NCBI RefSeq assembly: GCF_036959255.1
Contig: NZ_JAWMTI010000004.1
Location: 124,001 to 188,000 of the forward strand
Length of the DNA: 64,000 nt
Source: Olivibacter sp036959255
Lineage (GTDB): Bacteria > Bacteroidota > Bacteroidia > Sphingobacteriales > Sphingobacteriaceae
Direction of reading: 5' to 3'
This document shows positions 9,237-18,877 of this stretch, piece by piece. The notes under the pieces are model-generated. The model worked only from the letters and a program-made list of their open reading frames with translations. It did not search any database and was not told the DNA's origin. Position 1 is the first letter of the stretch. Each line of letters starts with the position of its first letter. The position numbers and the translations under genes were made by a program.

Positions 9237-10311
9237 AAAGATAAACATACCTTATCAACCCGTTTTACCAAAACGTTCTTTACCGATTATTGTGATAGGG
9301 GCTGGGGGCATTGTAGGAGATGCCCATTTACCTGCCTATAAAAAGGCCGGATTTGACGTGCTCGGGATTACGAATCGAACCAAAGAAAAGGCGCGTAAAT
9401 TAGCCAGCCAATTTGCGATACCCCATGTATACAATTCGGTGGAAGCTGCAGTGGCCCAAGCTACTCCCAATGCCGTCTATGATATCACCATCATGCCTGA
9501 TCAGTTTGTGGAGACCTTAAAAAAATTACCGGATGAGAGTGCTGTGCTTATTCAAAAGCCAATGGGCGATTATTTTAAGCAAAGTCAGGAAATTTTAACT
9601 GTTTGCAGAGACAAAAATTTATCAGCGGCTATTAATTGTCAACTACGCGTAGCACCTTATATAAATGCTGCCCGCTATTTAATTGAAGAGGGATTCATCG
9701 GTGAGGTATATGACATGGAAGTTAAAGTCACTGTACAAACTCCCTGGGAGCTTTTTCCGCTGGTGAAAGTTCATCCACGTTTGGAGATACAGTATCATAG
9801 TATCCATTATATCGATTTAATTCGTTCCTTCCTTGGTGATCCGATAAGTGTTTTAGCGAAAACGTCAAAACATCCGACAAAAAGCTTATCCTCTTCCCGA
9901 TCTACTATTATGTTGGATTACGGAGATACGTTGCGTGCCGTTATTAATACAAACCATGATCACGATTTTGGGCCACAGCATCAAGAAAGCTATATTAAAT
10001 GGGAGGGAACGAAAGGAGCCATAAAAGTGAAAATGGGTTTGCTGATGAATTATCCATGCGGTGTGCCGGATGCTTTTGAGTATTGCTTACTTGCCGAGGG
10101 CCGAGCCCCCCAATGGGAGTCCCTAGCTATTGAAGGGTCTTGGTTTCCTGACGCGTTTATCGGAAGTATGGCCGCCTTAATGCGCTATAAAAACGGAGAA
10201 AGCAAGGCGTTAAGTGCCCATGTTGAAGATGTGATTAAGACAATGGCGGTGGTAGAGGCCGCTTATGAAAGTAGCGACCGAGGAGGGATTCCTGTGCAAA
10301 AGAATTTTTAA
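9229..10311 (+). CDS. Gfo/Idh/MocA family oxidoreductase
   Basis: A 360-residue NAD(P)-dependent dehydrogenase. The Rossmann glycine motif GAGGIVGDAH lies at residues 24-33. The family EKP motif is present as IQKPMG (K110), and a candidate catalytic His lies in HSIHYID (H193, D196). Members oxidise or epimerise sugars, inositols and related alcohols. It overlaps the upstream gene by eight bases, placing it firmly in the CoA-transferase operon, where it may oxidise the substrate before or after CoA activation. Specific substrate unknown. Confidence 0.9.
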   Translation: MNKKINIPYQPVLPKRSLPIIVIGAGGIVGDAHLPAYKKAGFDVLGITNRTKEKARKLASQFAIPHVYNSVEAAVAQATPNAVYDITIMPDQFVETLKKLPDESAVLIQKPMGDYFKQSQEILTVCRDKNLSAAINCQLRVAPYINAARYLIEEGFIGEVYDMEVKVTVQTPWELFPLVKVHPRLEIQYHSIHYIDLIRSFLGDPISVLAKTSKHPTKSLSSSRSTIMLDYGDTLRAVINTNHDHDFGPQHQESYIKWEGTKGAIKVKMGLLMNYPCGVPDAFEYCLLAEGRAPQWESLAIEGSWFPDAFIGSMAALMRYKNGESKALSAHVEDVIKTMAVVEAAYESSDRGGIPVQKNF

Positions 10312-10328
10312 CATAAACCGATCATCTT

Positions 10329-10772
10329 ATGTACTTTAGATCTATTTTCTTTGAAGACTATCAGTTAGCCGATAAACGTATTACCTTGGGCAGAACATTG
10401 ACGGAGACGGACTTTGTTGTTCACGCAGGGCATACGGGTGACTTTTTCCCCCATCATTTGGATGCCGAATGGTGTAAAACGCAGGCTTTCGGTCAACGCA
10501 TTGCCCATGGAACCATGGTATTTAGTATCGGTATTGGTTTAACGGCCTCTGAAATAAATCCCGAAGCTTTCTCGAAAGGATATGATCGTTTGCGATTTAT
10601 TAAACCTGTTTTTATTGGGGATACCATCCACGCGGAAGTTACCATTAGCGACAAAAGCGACGCGAAAAATCCGGCATACGGTACGATAACCGAGCATGTG
10701 GAGATCATCAATCAGCAGGGAGAGGTGGTTTTAGTTGCCGATCATATTTTATTGGCGAAAAAGAAATCTTAA
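10329..10772 (+). CDS. MaoC family dehydratase (R-hydratase-like)
   Basis: A 147-residue single hot-dog-fold protein. The hydratase-2 motif is visible as GDFFPHHLDAEW, with D38 and H43 as the expected catalytic pair, followed by FGQRIAHG at 54-61. The family hydrates or dehydrates enoyl-CoA and 3-hydroxyacyl-CoA; mesaconyl-CoA hydratases belong to the same group. Only 17 bases separate it from the oxidoreductase gene. Together with two CoA-transferases it suggests that an organic or sugar-derived acid is handled as a CoA ester. This pathway reading is inference. Confidence 0.88.
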   Translation: MYFRSIFFEDYQLADKRITLGRTLTETDFVVHAGHTGDFFPHHLDAEWCKTQAFGQRIAHGTMVFSIGIGLTASEINPEAFSKGYDRLRFIKPVFIGDTIHAEVTISDKSDAKNPAYGTITEHVEIINQQGEVVLVADHILLAKKKS

Positions 10773-10786
10773 AATCAAATCAACCG

Positions 10787-12054
10787 ATGGAAATAGCCGT
10801 AACAAAATCTCAATCAGTAGCAAGCCGGGCAACAAAGACACACGTATTACCATTTGTACTGGTAACGGGTCTGTTTTTTCTTTGGGGAATGGCCCATAAT
10901 TTGGATTCTATTCTGATCCCCCATCTAAAAAAGGCCTGTAATTTAACCAATAGTCAATCTGCACTGGTAGATACGTCGGTGTTCTTCGCTTATTTTATCA
11001 TGGCGATTCCAGCTGGCTTGCTTCTTAAACGCTTGGGGTATAAACGCTGTATTATCATTGGTTTGCTTGTTTTCGCCTGCGGAGCCTATCTGTTTGTACC
11101 GGCAGCAAATAACCTGAGCTATGTGATTTTTTTAGTAGCACTCTTTATTATTGGCTGTGGTTTGGCTATTTTGGAGACCACGGCCAACCCTTATGCCGCT
11201 GTTTTGGGAAGCTCCGAAACAGCCGGCAGTCGGTTAAATTTGGCAGCCTCCTTTAACGGCTTGGCTGCTATGGTAGCCCCTATCGTAGGTGCTAATTTTA
11301 TTTTATCAGGAAAAGAATATAGCAAAGAAACGCTGGCAGCGATGCAGGAGACCACGCGTTTACGCTATTTTATGGAAGAGGCAGCTTCTGTAAAATTACC
11401 CTATATTATCTTGGGGACTGTCTTGCTTTTAATTGCTGTCGTATTCATTTTTATAAAATTTCCGGAGTTTAAGCAGCAAGAGCATGTTGAAAAAGATAGC
11501 TTTTTTTCGGTTTTGAAGTATAAAAACCTAAGTTTCGGTGTCGTAGCTCAATTTTTTTATGTAGGAGCCCAAGTCTGTATCACGAGTTTTTTTATCCGAA
11601 TGGCCCAGCAGGGAGCCAGTGTAGATGAAAAAACTGCCGGCTATTATTTAGGCATATATGGTTTTTTATTTATGGTAGGCCGATTCGTGGGGACCTTCTT
11701 ACTCCGTTTTCTATCGTCACGGAAGCTGTTGATCGTTTTCGCTTCATTTGCCGTTTTTCTCTGTTTGGTAGCTATTTTAGGAGAAGGAATGGTGGTTATA
11801 TATGCCCTGGGATCTATTGGTTTTTTTATGTCTATTATGTTTCCTACCATTTTTGCCCTTGGGATTGAGGGTTTAGGAGCGCAGACAAAGGTAGCTTCAT
11901 CTTGGCTTATTATGTCCGTAGTAGGTGGTGCCATTTTGCCTTACGCTATGGGGAGCCTGATCGATTATACCGGAGATCGTACGCAGATTGGTTATATCGT
12001 ACCTTTCACTTGCTTTTTAGTGGTATTGGTATATGGATGGAGGGGCGGGAGTGA

Positions 12055-12058
<4 letters not shown>
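10787..12058 (+). CDS. FucP-type MFS sugar:proton symporter
   Basis: A 423-residue major facilitator with about 12 membrane segments. The N-terminal LVTGLFFLWGMAHNLDSILIP segment and ETTANPYAAVLG near 135-145 are hallmarks of the FucP/GluP sugar transporter family, with a long loop in the middle (residues about 180-250). It would import the sugar released by the neighbouring hydrolases. It is the last gene of the operon. The stop codon lies at the first units of a 7-bp tandem repeat, so the last few residues (GWRGGSE) are shaped by the repeat and the original C-terminus may have been replaced. Confidence 0.9.
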
Positions 12059-12378
<320 letters not shown>

Positions 12379-12482
12379 GCGTCCTGTGTCATGATACTTA
12401 TGTCTTAATAAGTTTTGAGTAGCAGCGGCACCAATTAAAGCCGAAGGCTGTTAGCTGAAAGTTGATATTAAACAAAGATTAA

Positions 12483-15400
12483 ATGAAAAAAATAGGGAGC
12501 TGTTTTTTGTTTTTATTCATGCTGTGTTTGCAAGTTGTTTTTGCGCAGTATGAAAAGCTGTCCTCCCATATGGAATATGTAAACGGGCAGGGGCTTGAAC
12601 AAGCGAAGCCTTGGGTCTTTTGGTATTGGATGCATTCTGCTTATTCCAAAGAAGGGATTACAGCTGATTTGGAAGCGATGAAAGAAATTGGGATTTCGGG
12701 CGCTTATTTAGCACCTATTAAAGGTAAAACAAACCCACCTTTGTATGAGCCCGTAATAGAGACGATGACACCTGCTTGGTGGGATTTAATTCGCTTTACA
12801 TTAGAAGAAGCCCGTCGTATCGGAATAAAAATTGCGCTATTACCGGGAGATGGCTTTGCGACCGCTGGAGGCAATTGGATAAGTCCGGACCTATCAATGC
12901 AGAAGGTTGTGTGGGCGGATACGCTTATTAATGGCGGAAAAGGCAATACGATTAAATTACCTCAACCAGAAGCCTATGGCGGCTATTATCGTGATATCGC
13001 TACTTTTGCGATGCCTGTTAAAGCAGATCATAAAGATAATACACCTACCGTAAGTACCAGTACCGGTGCCGAAGCCCAATTCTTAACAAATAAGGAAAAT
13101 AAGAAAAACTTTAGTAGTAAAGAACCCTGCTGGATTCAATATGTTTATAAAGAGCCTTTTACTTGTCGTGCTATCCAGGTAAACGTCGACGGTTTTAACT
13201 ACCAGTCCGGAAGGCTTATTATTCAGACAAGTGATGACGGAGTTCATTTTCGCAAAGTTAGTCGTCTGAAAGCACCACGTGCAGGTTGGCTCGATTGGGA
13301 TATAGGGCTTACGCACGCGATAGAACCGATTACAGCGAAATACTTCCGTTTTGTGTACGATCCAATAGGCAGCGAGCCGGGTGGTGAAGATCTGGATGCA
13401 GCCAAGTGGAAACCAAGCTTGAAATTATCGGGTATCCATTTATTGTCAGCACCTCGTATTCATCAATACGAAGGTAAATCCGGTATGGTTTGGCGAATTA
13501 GTGAGCCGAGTACTTCAATGCAAATAGCCGATACCGATTGCCTAAAAAAAGACCAGCTAATCAATGTGTCCTCTTTTGTACAGGCTGACGGTATGTTAAA
13601 CTGGAAAGCACCAGCGGGATCATGGAAGATTTTACGCATGGGGCATACATCAACGGGACATATGAACGAAACCGCGGGAAATGGAAAGGGGTTAGAATGC
13701 GATAAAATGAATCGGAAAGCTGTTGAAGTACAATTGAACAATTGGTTGCAAAAGGCGATTGATGTGGCGGGAGACAGTTTAGCCCATGAGGTGCTCAAGA
13801 TTTTTCATGTGGATAGTTGGGAATGTGGTAGCCAAAACTGGTCGCCCGTTTTTCGTGATGAATTTAAAAGAAGGCGTGGTTACGATCCTGTGGATTATTT
13901 ACCTGCTATGGCGGGTTATCCGATTGAAAGCGCTGATTTTTCAGAACGCTATCTGTACGACATTCGTAAAACAATCGCTGAGCTGATAAATATCAATTTC
14001 TTTGAGCCGATAAGAACGTTTACACACAAGCACGAAGCCGTGTTCAGTGCGGAAACAACCGCTCCTGTTATGCTGACCGATGGCTTGGCCCATTTTAAAG
14101 AGGTGGATATCCCCATGGGCGAATTTTGGTTAAGGAGTCCCTCACATGACAAATTTAATGATGTCCTAGATGCGGTATCAGGGGCACACATCTATGATAA
14201 ACGATTGGTTCAGGCCGAAGCCTTTACCCAGATACGAATGCAATGGGATGAACATCCGGGCAATCTTAAAACGTTGCAAGATCGAAATTATGCCCTTGGG
14301 ATCAACCGACTGGTATATCATATTTACGTACATAATCCATGGGTGAATAGAAAACCGGGAATGACACTTGATGGTATTGGATTATATTTTCAACGCGATC
14401 AGACTTGGTGGAAACAGGGAAGAGCTTGGGTCGACTATGCAACACGTGTACAAGCGTTATTACAAGAAGGAGCGCCGGTTACAGATTTGGCTGTTTTTAC
14501 CGGTGAAGAGCTACCTCGAAGAGCCATTTTACCGGATCGCATTGTGCCAACGCTCCCCGGTATTTTTGGAGAAAAGCGTGTGCAAGACGAGCAAATTCGA
14601 TTGATGAATAAAGACCTGCCTATACAGAAAATAGCCGGGGTGAGTACGGGTGCTAATATGGTACAACCCGAGAATTGGGTAAATGCACTGCACGGCTATG
14701 CTTATGATTCTTTTAATCCAGAGGTTCTACTACAAGCAGTAGTGAAAGAGGGGCGTATTATACTTCCCAATGGAGCAAGCTATGGCGTATTGGTGTTGCC
14801 AGGCAAGCATGTGATGCAACCGAATTACCGTGCCATGAGTTTGGAAGTGGCGGATAAGCTGAAACAGCTCATTACAGCGGGGGCTACCATTGTTGTGAGC
14901 GATAAACCGGTATACACACTCGGTTTATCAAATTATCCTATCGCAGATACCGCGTTGACTGGAATTACACAATTTATCTGGGAGGGGCCTTTTGAAAGAA
15001 TGGAGGAAGAAGGCAAACGGGTGTTCTTTAAGAAATTGGGAAAGGGGCGGGTAATCAAGGCCCCTTATATGCTTTCAACGTTTGATCAATTTGGAATCCA
15101 ACAAGATGTGCGATTTAGCGAATTGAATGGTGCTGAGGCTACAGGTTTAGGGTTTAATCATCGACGCGACCAAGAAAAGGATATTTATTTTTTAACCAAT
15201 CAACAGGATGAAGATCGGAAGTTGTTGGTTTCATTCCGTGTGACTGGAAGAGTACCTTACTTATATGATGCCGTAACGAATGTAACACAGCGCATAGGGG
15301 AATGGCGTATGATTGGCGAACGAACAGAAATCCCGCTTCGTTTAGCTCCGAATGCTTCCGTATTTATTCTTTTCAAAGAAGAAACAAGTTTAAAGGAAGC

Positions 15401-15944
15401 CAAATTGACAGTCAACTGGCCTTTATTACAAGAAAAAAAAATATTGGCAGGGACGTGGAAGGTTCAATTCAATCCCGATTACGGTGGCCCTAAAGAGGTT
15501 ATTACCATGGAGACACTGCAAAGTTGGAGCGAATTTGAGGATCCGGCCATACGCCATTATTCCGGTACAGCATCTTATCAAACAACATTTCACTGGGATG
15601 ATGGACCTAAGCAATCGAAAATATGGTTACAATTGGAAGAATTGGCTAACATAGCTACGATAAAAGTAAATGGAATAGATTGTGCAACATTATGGACCGC
15701 CCCCTATCGCGTTGATATCGGCAAAGCTCTAAGGAAAGGAGAAAACAAATTAGAGATAGCGGTGACCAATACCTGGGCGAATCGGCTTATCGGTGATCAA
15801 GCGTTGCCAAGGGCGAAACGTATAACCCAAACAACAGCTCCCTTCCGTTTAGAAGGACAGCCTTTGTTGAAGGCCGGCCTTATTGGGACGGTGCGTTTGA
15901 TGGAAGAAGAAGTTAATGGGCCAATTACTCAATTAGCTGATTAG
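12483..15944 (+). CDS. Alpha-L-rhamnosidase, GH106
   Basis: A 1153-residue exported protein with a signal peptide ending near residue 21 (VVFAQ). The N-terminal segment PWVFWYWMHSAYSKEGITADLEAM is characteristic of GH106, as are FHVDSWECG and QAEAFT further in. The C-terminal quarter carries a beta-sandwich (GTASYQTTFHW, NRLIGDQALP) typical of the family. GH106 enzymes cut alpha-L-rhamnose from rhamnogalacturonans and flavonoid or gum side chains by inversion. A second rhamnosidase type (GH78) lies at the window start, which supports a rhamnose-rich target glycan. The signal peptide predicts a periplasmic or outer-membrane site. Confidence 0.9.
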   Translation: MKKIGSCFLFLFMLCLQVVFAQYEKLSSHMEYVNGQGLEQAKPWVFWYWMHSAYSKEGITADLEAMKEIGISGAYLAPIKGKTNPPLYEPVIETMTPAWWDLIRFTLEEARRIGIKIALLPGDGFATAGGNWISPDLSMQKVVWADTLINGGKGNTIKLPQPEAYGGYYRDIATFAMPVKADHKDNTPTVSTSTGAEAQFLTNKENKKNFSSKEPCWIQYVYKEPFTCRAIQVNVDGFNYQSGRLIIQTSDDGVHFRKVSRLKAPRAGWLDWDIGLTHAIEPITAKYFRFVYDPIGSEPGGEDLDAAKWKPSLKLSGIHLLSAPRIHQYEGKSGMVWRISEPSTSMQIADTDCLKKDQLINVSSFVQADGMLNWKAPAGSWKILRMGHTSTGHMNETAGNGKGLECDKMNRKAVEVQLNNWLQKAIDVAGDSLAHEVLKIFHVDSWECGSQNWSPVFRDEFKRRRGYDPVDYLPAMAGYPIESADFSERYLYDIRKTIAELININFFEPIRTFTHKHEAVFSAETTAPVMLTDGLAHFKEVDIPMGEFWLRSPSHDKFNDVLDAVSGAHIYDKRLVQAEAFTQIRMQWDEHPGNLKTLQDRNYALGINRLVYHIYVHNPWVNRKPGMTLDGIGLYFQRDQTWWKQGRAWVDYATRVQALLQEGAPVTDLAVFTGEELPRRAILPDRIVPTLPGIFGEKRVQDEQIRLMNKDLPIQKIAGVSTGANMVQPENWVNALHGYAYDSFNPEVLLQAVVKEGRIILPNGASYGVLVLPGKHVMQPNYRAMSLEVADKLKQLITAGATIVVSDKPVYTLGLSNYPIADTALTGITQFIWEGPFERMEEEGKRVFFKKLGKGRVIKAPYMLSTFDQFGIQQDVRFSELNGAEATGLGFNHRRDQEKDIYFLTNQQDEDRKLLVSFRVTGRVPYLYDAVTNVTQRIGEWRMIGERTEIPLRLAPNASVFILFKEETSLKEAKLTVNWPLLQEKKILAGTWKVQFNPDYGGPKEVITMETLQSWSEFEDPAIRHYSGTASYQTTFHWDDGPKQSKIWLQLEELANIATIKVNGIDCATLWTAPYRVDIGKALRKGENKLEIAVTNTWANRLIGDQALPRAKRITQTTAPFRLEGQPLLKAGLIGTVRLMEEEVNGPITQLAD

Positions 15945-16012
15945 CTAATGTGATAATGAAATAATGAACGATGAGCTATAAGTGATGAATGATAGGTGAT
16001 GATGAATGAGAA
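15945..16012. repeat. Degenerate TGATGA-type repeat tract after the GH106 gene
   Basis: Directly after the GH106 stop the sequence consists of imperfect copies of the words TAATGA, GATGAG and TGATGAATGA. This resembles the intact heptamer array 3.6 kb upstream but is decayed and without constant phasing. No gene is visible. Confidence 0.6.
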
Positions 16013-16058
16013 GCAGGTGTCTTACAACGAGAGTCTAGCAGCCTACCTAGGTAAGCTG

Positions 16059-16512
16059 AGGGATTTCGCTTTTAACAGACAGATGAAGGTGTTTATATTA
16101 AAAGAACGTTTTTCCTAATCAGATTTTTTAATTTGTGTTACTTTCTTCCGCAGAAAGTAACCAAAGACTCATCGCTTGGAACTTTGCTACGATGGTAGTG
16201 CTTCAACCTGCAAGCCGCAAACTTCCTAGGCGATATTTCAGCTGAACGAAGAGCTTTTGCGGGCAGCCATAAGGCCCCGAGCGTCGGATAAACGGCCTTG
16301 GAGGATACCGATGCAACGGGCAGCAAAGCATTTGCACGTCTGCTCATATTGCACTATCCAAGCGGATTGAGGAAGTGAAACGGCTCCAATACGCGCCAGC
16401 GATGCTTTGCAATCAGGTGCAAGGTAGCCTACACCAGCCTTGATTTTGCTCAACTTTTATCAAGAAAAGTTGAATAAAAAAAAACGTTCTTTTTTTAAAA
16501 GCGAAACCGACC
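16059..16512. repeat. Structured ~450-bp intergenic element with nested inverted ends
   Basis: The gap between the GH106 and GH127 genes holds an element whose two ends mirror each other. TTCGCTTTT at about 16066 pairs with AAAAGCGAA at about 16496, and AAAAGAACGTTTT at about 16099 pairs with AAAACGTTCTTTT. Inside lie two hairpins: TTACTTTCT/AGAAAGTAA (16138-16160) and CAACTTTT/AAAAGTTG (16451-16472). The interior is richer in G and C than its surroundings and has no convincing coding frame. It could be a non-coding repetitive element or a MITE-like unit; no matching copy is seen elsewhere in this window. Confidence 0.55.
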
Positions 16513-16580
16513 AACGGGAATTCACCGAAGGTAATCCAGGCAGGTGAGATGAGGAGCTGCCTTTGATCAATTAATTATGT

Positions 16581-18623
16581 ATGATGATATATAAAAACGC
16601 TATAAAAAGTCTTATTTTGTTAGGAGTATGTGCTACTCTTAATTTAAAAGCGCAGGAAGCCGGCTTGGTAAACACTTCCTTCAGCCCCTATGCGAAGTTA
16701 AAACCGGTAGGCATGAACCAAGTACATTGGACGGAAGGTTTCTGGGCAAATCGATTTGAGGTATGCAAGGAACATATGGTACCGCAATTGTGGAATATTT
16801 ATAACGATGAACATATTAGTCATGCTTATAAGAATTTTGAAATAGCGGCAGGTTTGGACACGGGTAGTCATAGTGGACCTTCTTTTCATGACGGCGATTA
16901 CTACAAAATGATAGAGGCGGTTGCGAGTATGTATGCCGTTACAAAAGACCCCAAGCTTGATAAAAAAATGGACGAAGTGATCAAGACAATCGCTTTATCA
17001 CAACGAGAAGATGGTTACATCTATACCCTATCGATGATTGAACAACGCAAAACAGGTGTCAAAAATCAGTTTGAAGATCGCTTAAGCTTTGAGGCTTATA
17101 ATATAGGGCATTTGATGACAGCCGCTTGCGTACACTATCGGGCGACTGGAAAGCGCAACCTGTTGGATGTTGCCGTGAAGGCTACCGACTATCTGTATCG
17201 TTTTTATAAATCAGCCTCACCAACTTTGGCGCGAAATGCGATTTGTCCTTCTCATTACATGGGCGTCGTGGAAATGTATCGTACATTAGGCGACAAGCGG
17301 TATCTTGACCTGGCGAAGCATTTAATCGATATAAAAGGTCAGATTGAAGACGGAACAGACGATAATCAAGATCGAGTTCCTTTCCGTCAACAGCAGAAAG
17401 TAATGGGACACGCTGTGCGTGCGAACTACCTTTATGCAGGTGTTGCCGATGTTTATGCAGAAACAGGGGATACGAGTCTGTTCAACCAGCTCGATAAAAT
17501 GTGGCAAGACGTTGTATCGCACAAAATGTATATAACCGGCGGTTGTGGCTCATTGTACGATGGTGTGTCTCCTGACGGTACATCGTATGATCCGAAAGAA
17601 GTACAGAAAATACATCAGGCTTATGGTCGCGATTATCAATTGCCAAATTTTACTGCGCACAACGAAACTTGTGCGAATATCGGGAATATGCTTTGGAACT
17701 GGCGGATGCTGCTTCTGACCGGCGATGCCAAATTTGCGGATATTTTAGAGTTGGCACTTTACAACAGTGTGTTGTCCGGTATTAGTTTGGATGGCGAAAG
17801 ATTTCTATATACGAATCCATTAGCATACTCGGATAAATTACCTTTCAAACAACGGTGGTCCAAAGATAGAGTGCCTTATATTGCGCTTTCCAATTGCTGT
17901 CCCCCCAATGTGGTGCGGACCTTGGCTGAAGTACACAATTATTTTTACAATATCTCCGAGGAGGGGATTTGGGTTAACCTATATGGTGGAAGTGAGTTAA
18001 ATACATCATTGCCAAATGGGAACAAAGTGAAGTTAAGACAGGAAACGGCTTATCCTTGGGATGGGGCGATTAAAATTGTGGTGGAAGAAACGGATAAAGA
18101 CGGCTTTTCTTTGTTTTTACGTATTCCGTCCTGGACAGACAAGGTCGTTCTTCAGGTGAACGGAAAGGAGATCAAGGAAGTGCCGAAATCCGGTACTTAT
18201 ACTAAAATCCACCGAAAGTGGAAAAAGGGAGACGTTGTATCGCTGGCTATGCCTATGGAAACCCATCTCATGCAAGCGAACCCACTTGTTGAAGAAAATA
18301 GAAATCAAGTTGCTATAAAACGAGGACCACTTGTTTATTGTTTGGAGTCTTTAGATCTACCGAAAGATAAAAGTATTTTTGATGTAGCGATTCCTTTAAA
18401 TACAAATTTTCAAACCGAGCATAAAGTAATTGATGGTTGTCCTTCGATCTGTTTAACAGCAGAGGCTAAACTGGTTGACCAGCAACAAAATTGGGAAGAA
18501 GTTCTTTACAAAAAAATAGACAAAAGCGACAAGGAAACGATTCGCCTTCGCTTTGTCCCTTATTTCGCTTGGGGTAATAGAGGACATACCGATATGGCTG
18601 TTTGGATGCCGGTTAGTTATTAG
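16581..18623 (+). CDS. Beta-L-arabinofuranosidase, GH127-type (DUF1680)
   Basis: A 680-residue protein with a signal peptide (cleavage after about LKAQ, residue 25). The DUF1680/GH127 signatures are present: VHWTEGFWANRFE near the N-terminus, HNETCANIGN with E362 and C364, and CCPPN with C439 and C440. In HypBA1 the equivalent Glu and three Cys bind zinc and one Cys is the nucleophile. The enzyme should release beta-L-arabinofuranose from plant glycoproteins or pectin side chains; relatives such as GH146 share the motifs, so the exact family needs alignment. It is followed by an AT-rich micro-repeat and a pseudogene fragment. Confidence 0.88.
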   Translation: MMIYKNAIKSLILLGVCATLNLKAQEAGLVNTSFSPYAKLKPVGMNQVHWTEGFWANRFEVCKEHMVPQLWNIYNDEHISHAYKNFEIAAGLDTGSHSGPSFHDGDYYKMIEAVASMYAVTKDPKLDKKMDEVIKTIALSQREDGYIYTLSMIEQRKTGVKNQFEDRLSFEAYNIGHLMTAACVHYRATGKRNLLDVAVKATDYLYRFYKSASPTLARNAICPSHYMGVVEMYRTLGDKRYLDLAKHLIDIKGQIEDGTDDNQDRVPFRQQQKVMGHAVRANYLYAGVADVYAETGDTSLFNQLDKMWQDVVSHKMYITGGCGSLYDGVSPDGTSYDPKEVQKIHQAYGRDYQLPNFTAHNETCANIGNMLWNWRMLLLTGDAKFADILELALYNSVLSGISLDGERFLYTNPLAYSDKLPFKQRWSKDRVPYIALSNCCPPNVVRTLAEVHNYFYNISEEGIWVNLYGGSELNTSLPNGNKVKLRQETAYPWDGAIKIVVEETDKDGFSLFLRIPSWTDKVVLQVNGKEIKEVPKSGTYTKIHRKWKKGDVVSLAMPMETHLMQANPLVEENRNQVAIKRGPLVYCLESLDLPKDKSIFDVAIPLNTNFQTEHKVIDGCPSICLTAEAKLVDQQQNWEEVLYKKIDKSDKETIRLRFVPYFAWGNRGHTDMAVWMPVSY

Positions 18624-18657
18624 TTGTTGGTAGCTGGTTATTAGTTGTTGGTTGGAA
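18613..18657. repeat. TTAGTTGTTGGT micro-repeat tract
   Basis: Starting in the last codons of the GH127 gene, the words TTAGTTATTAGTTGTTGG and GGTTATTAGTTGTTGG repeat twice with one small interruption. It belongs to a set of low-complexity tracts seen at gene ends across the window. Confidence 0.6.
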
Positions 18658-18675
18658 TTATAAACAATAAGGTTA

Positions 18676-18839
18676 ATGAAACGATTCGTTTTTATATTCT
18701 TTTTCTGGTGTTCTAACATGGTGCCTTTGCCGAAATTAAATTGGAGGCAATTTTTACCGATGAGATGGTCTTACAACAGCATTCAACTGTTTCTATCTGG
18801 GGATGGGCGGCTGCAGGCGTATGGGTGAATGTAGTGTAG
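18676..18839 (+). pseudogene. 5' remnant of a sialate O-acetylesterase gene
   Basis: ATG 18676 opens a signal-peptide-like stretch (MKRFVFIFFFWCSN). After a frameshift near 18711-18717 the next frame reads AFAEIKLEAIFTDEMVLQQ and SIWGWAAAG, the conserved N-terminus of SASA-type sialate/acetyl-xylan O-acetylesterases (usually IF.D.MVLQQ...WGWA.PG). The frame closes with TAG at 18837, after about 40 residues of a protein normally 450-650 long. The remainder is gone; the next gene starts 39 bases later. It is a deletion scar inside the glycan block, where a deacetylating esterase would fit. Confidence 0.7.
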
Positions 18840-18877
18840 ATACGTTCATAAATTATCGAGGGAATAAAAATTATTAA

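Noticed and set aside
16138..16453. Overlapping minus-strand frames of about 70 residues in the 16-kb gap
   Set aside because: Low-quality frames inside the structured element, unrelated to each other and without recognised domains; more likely by-products of its GC-richer interior.
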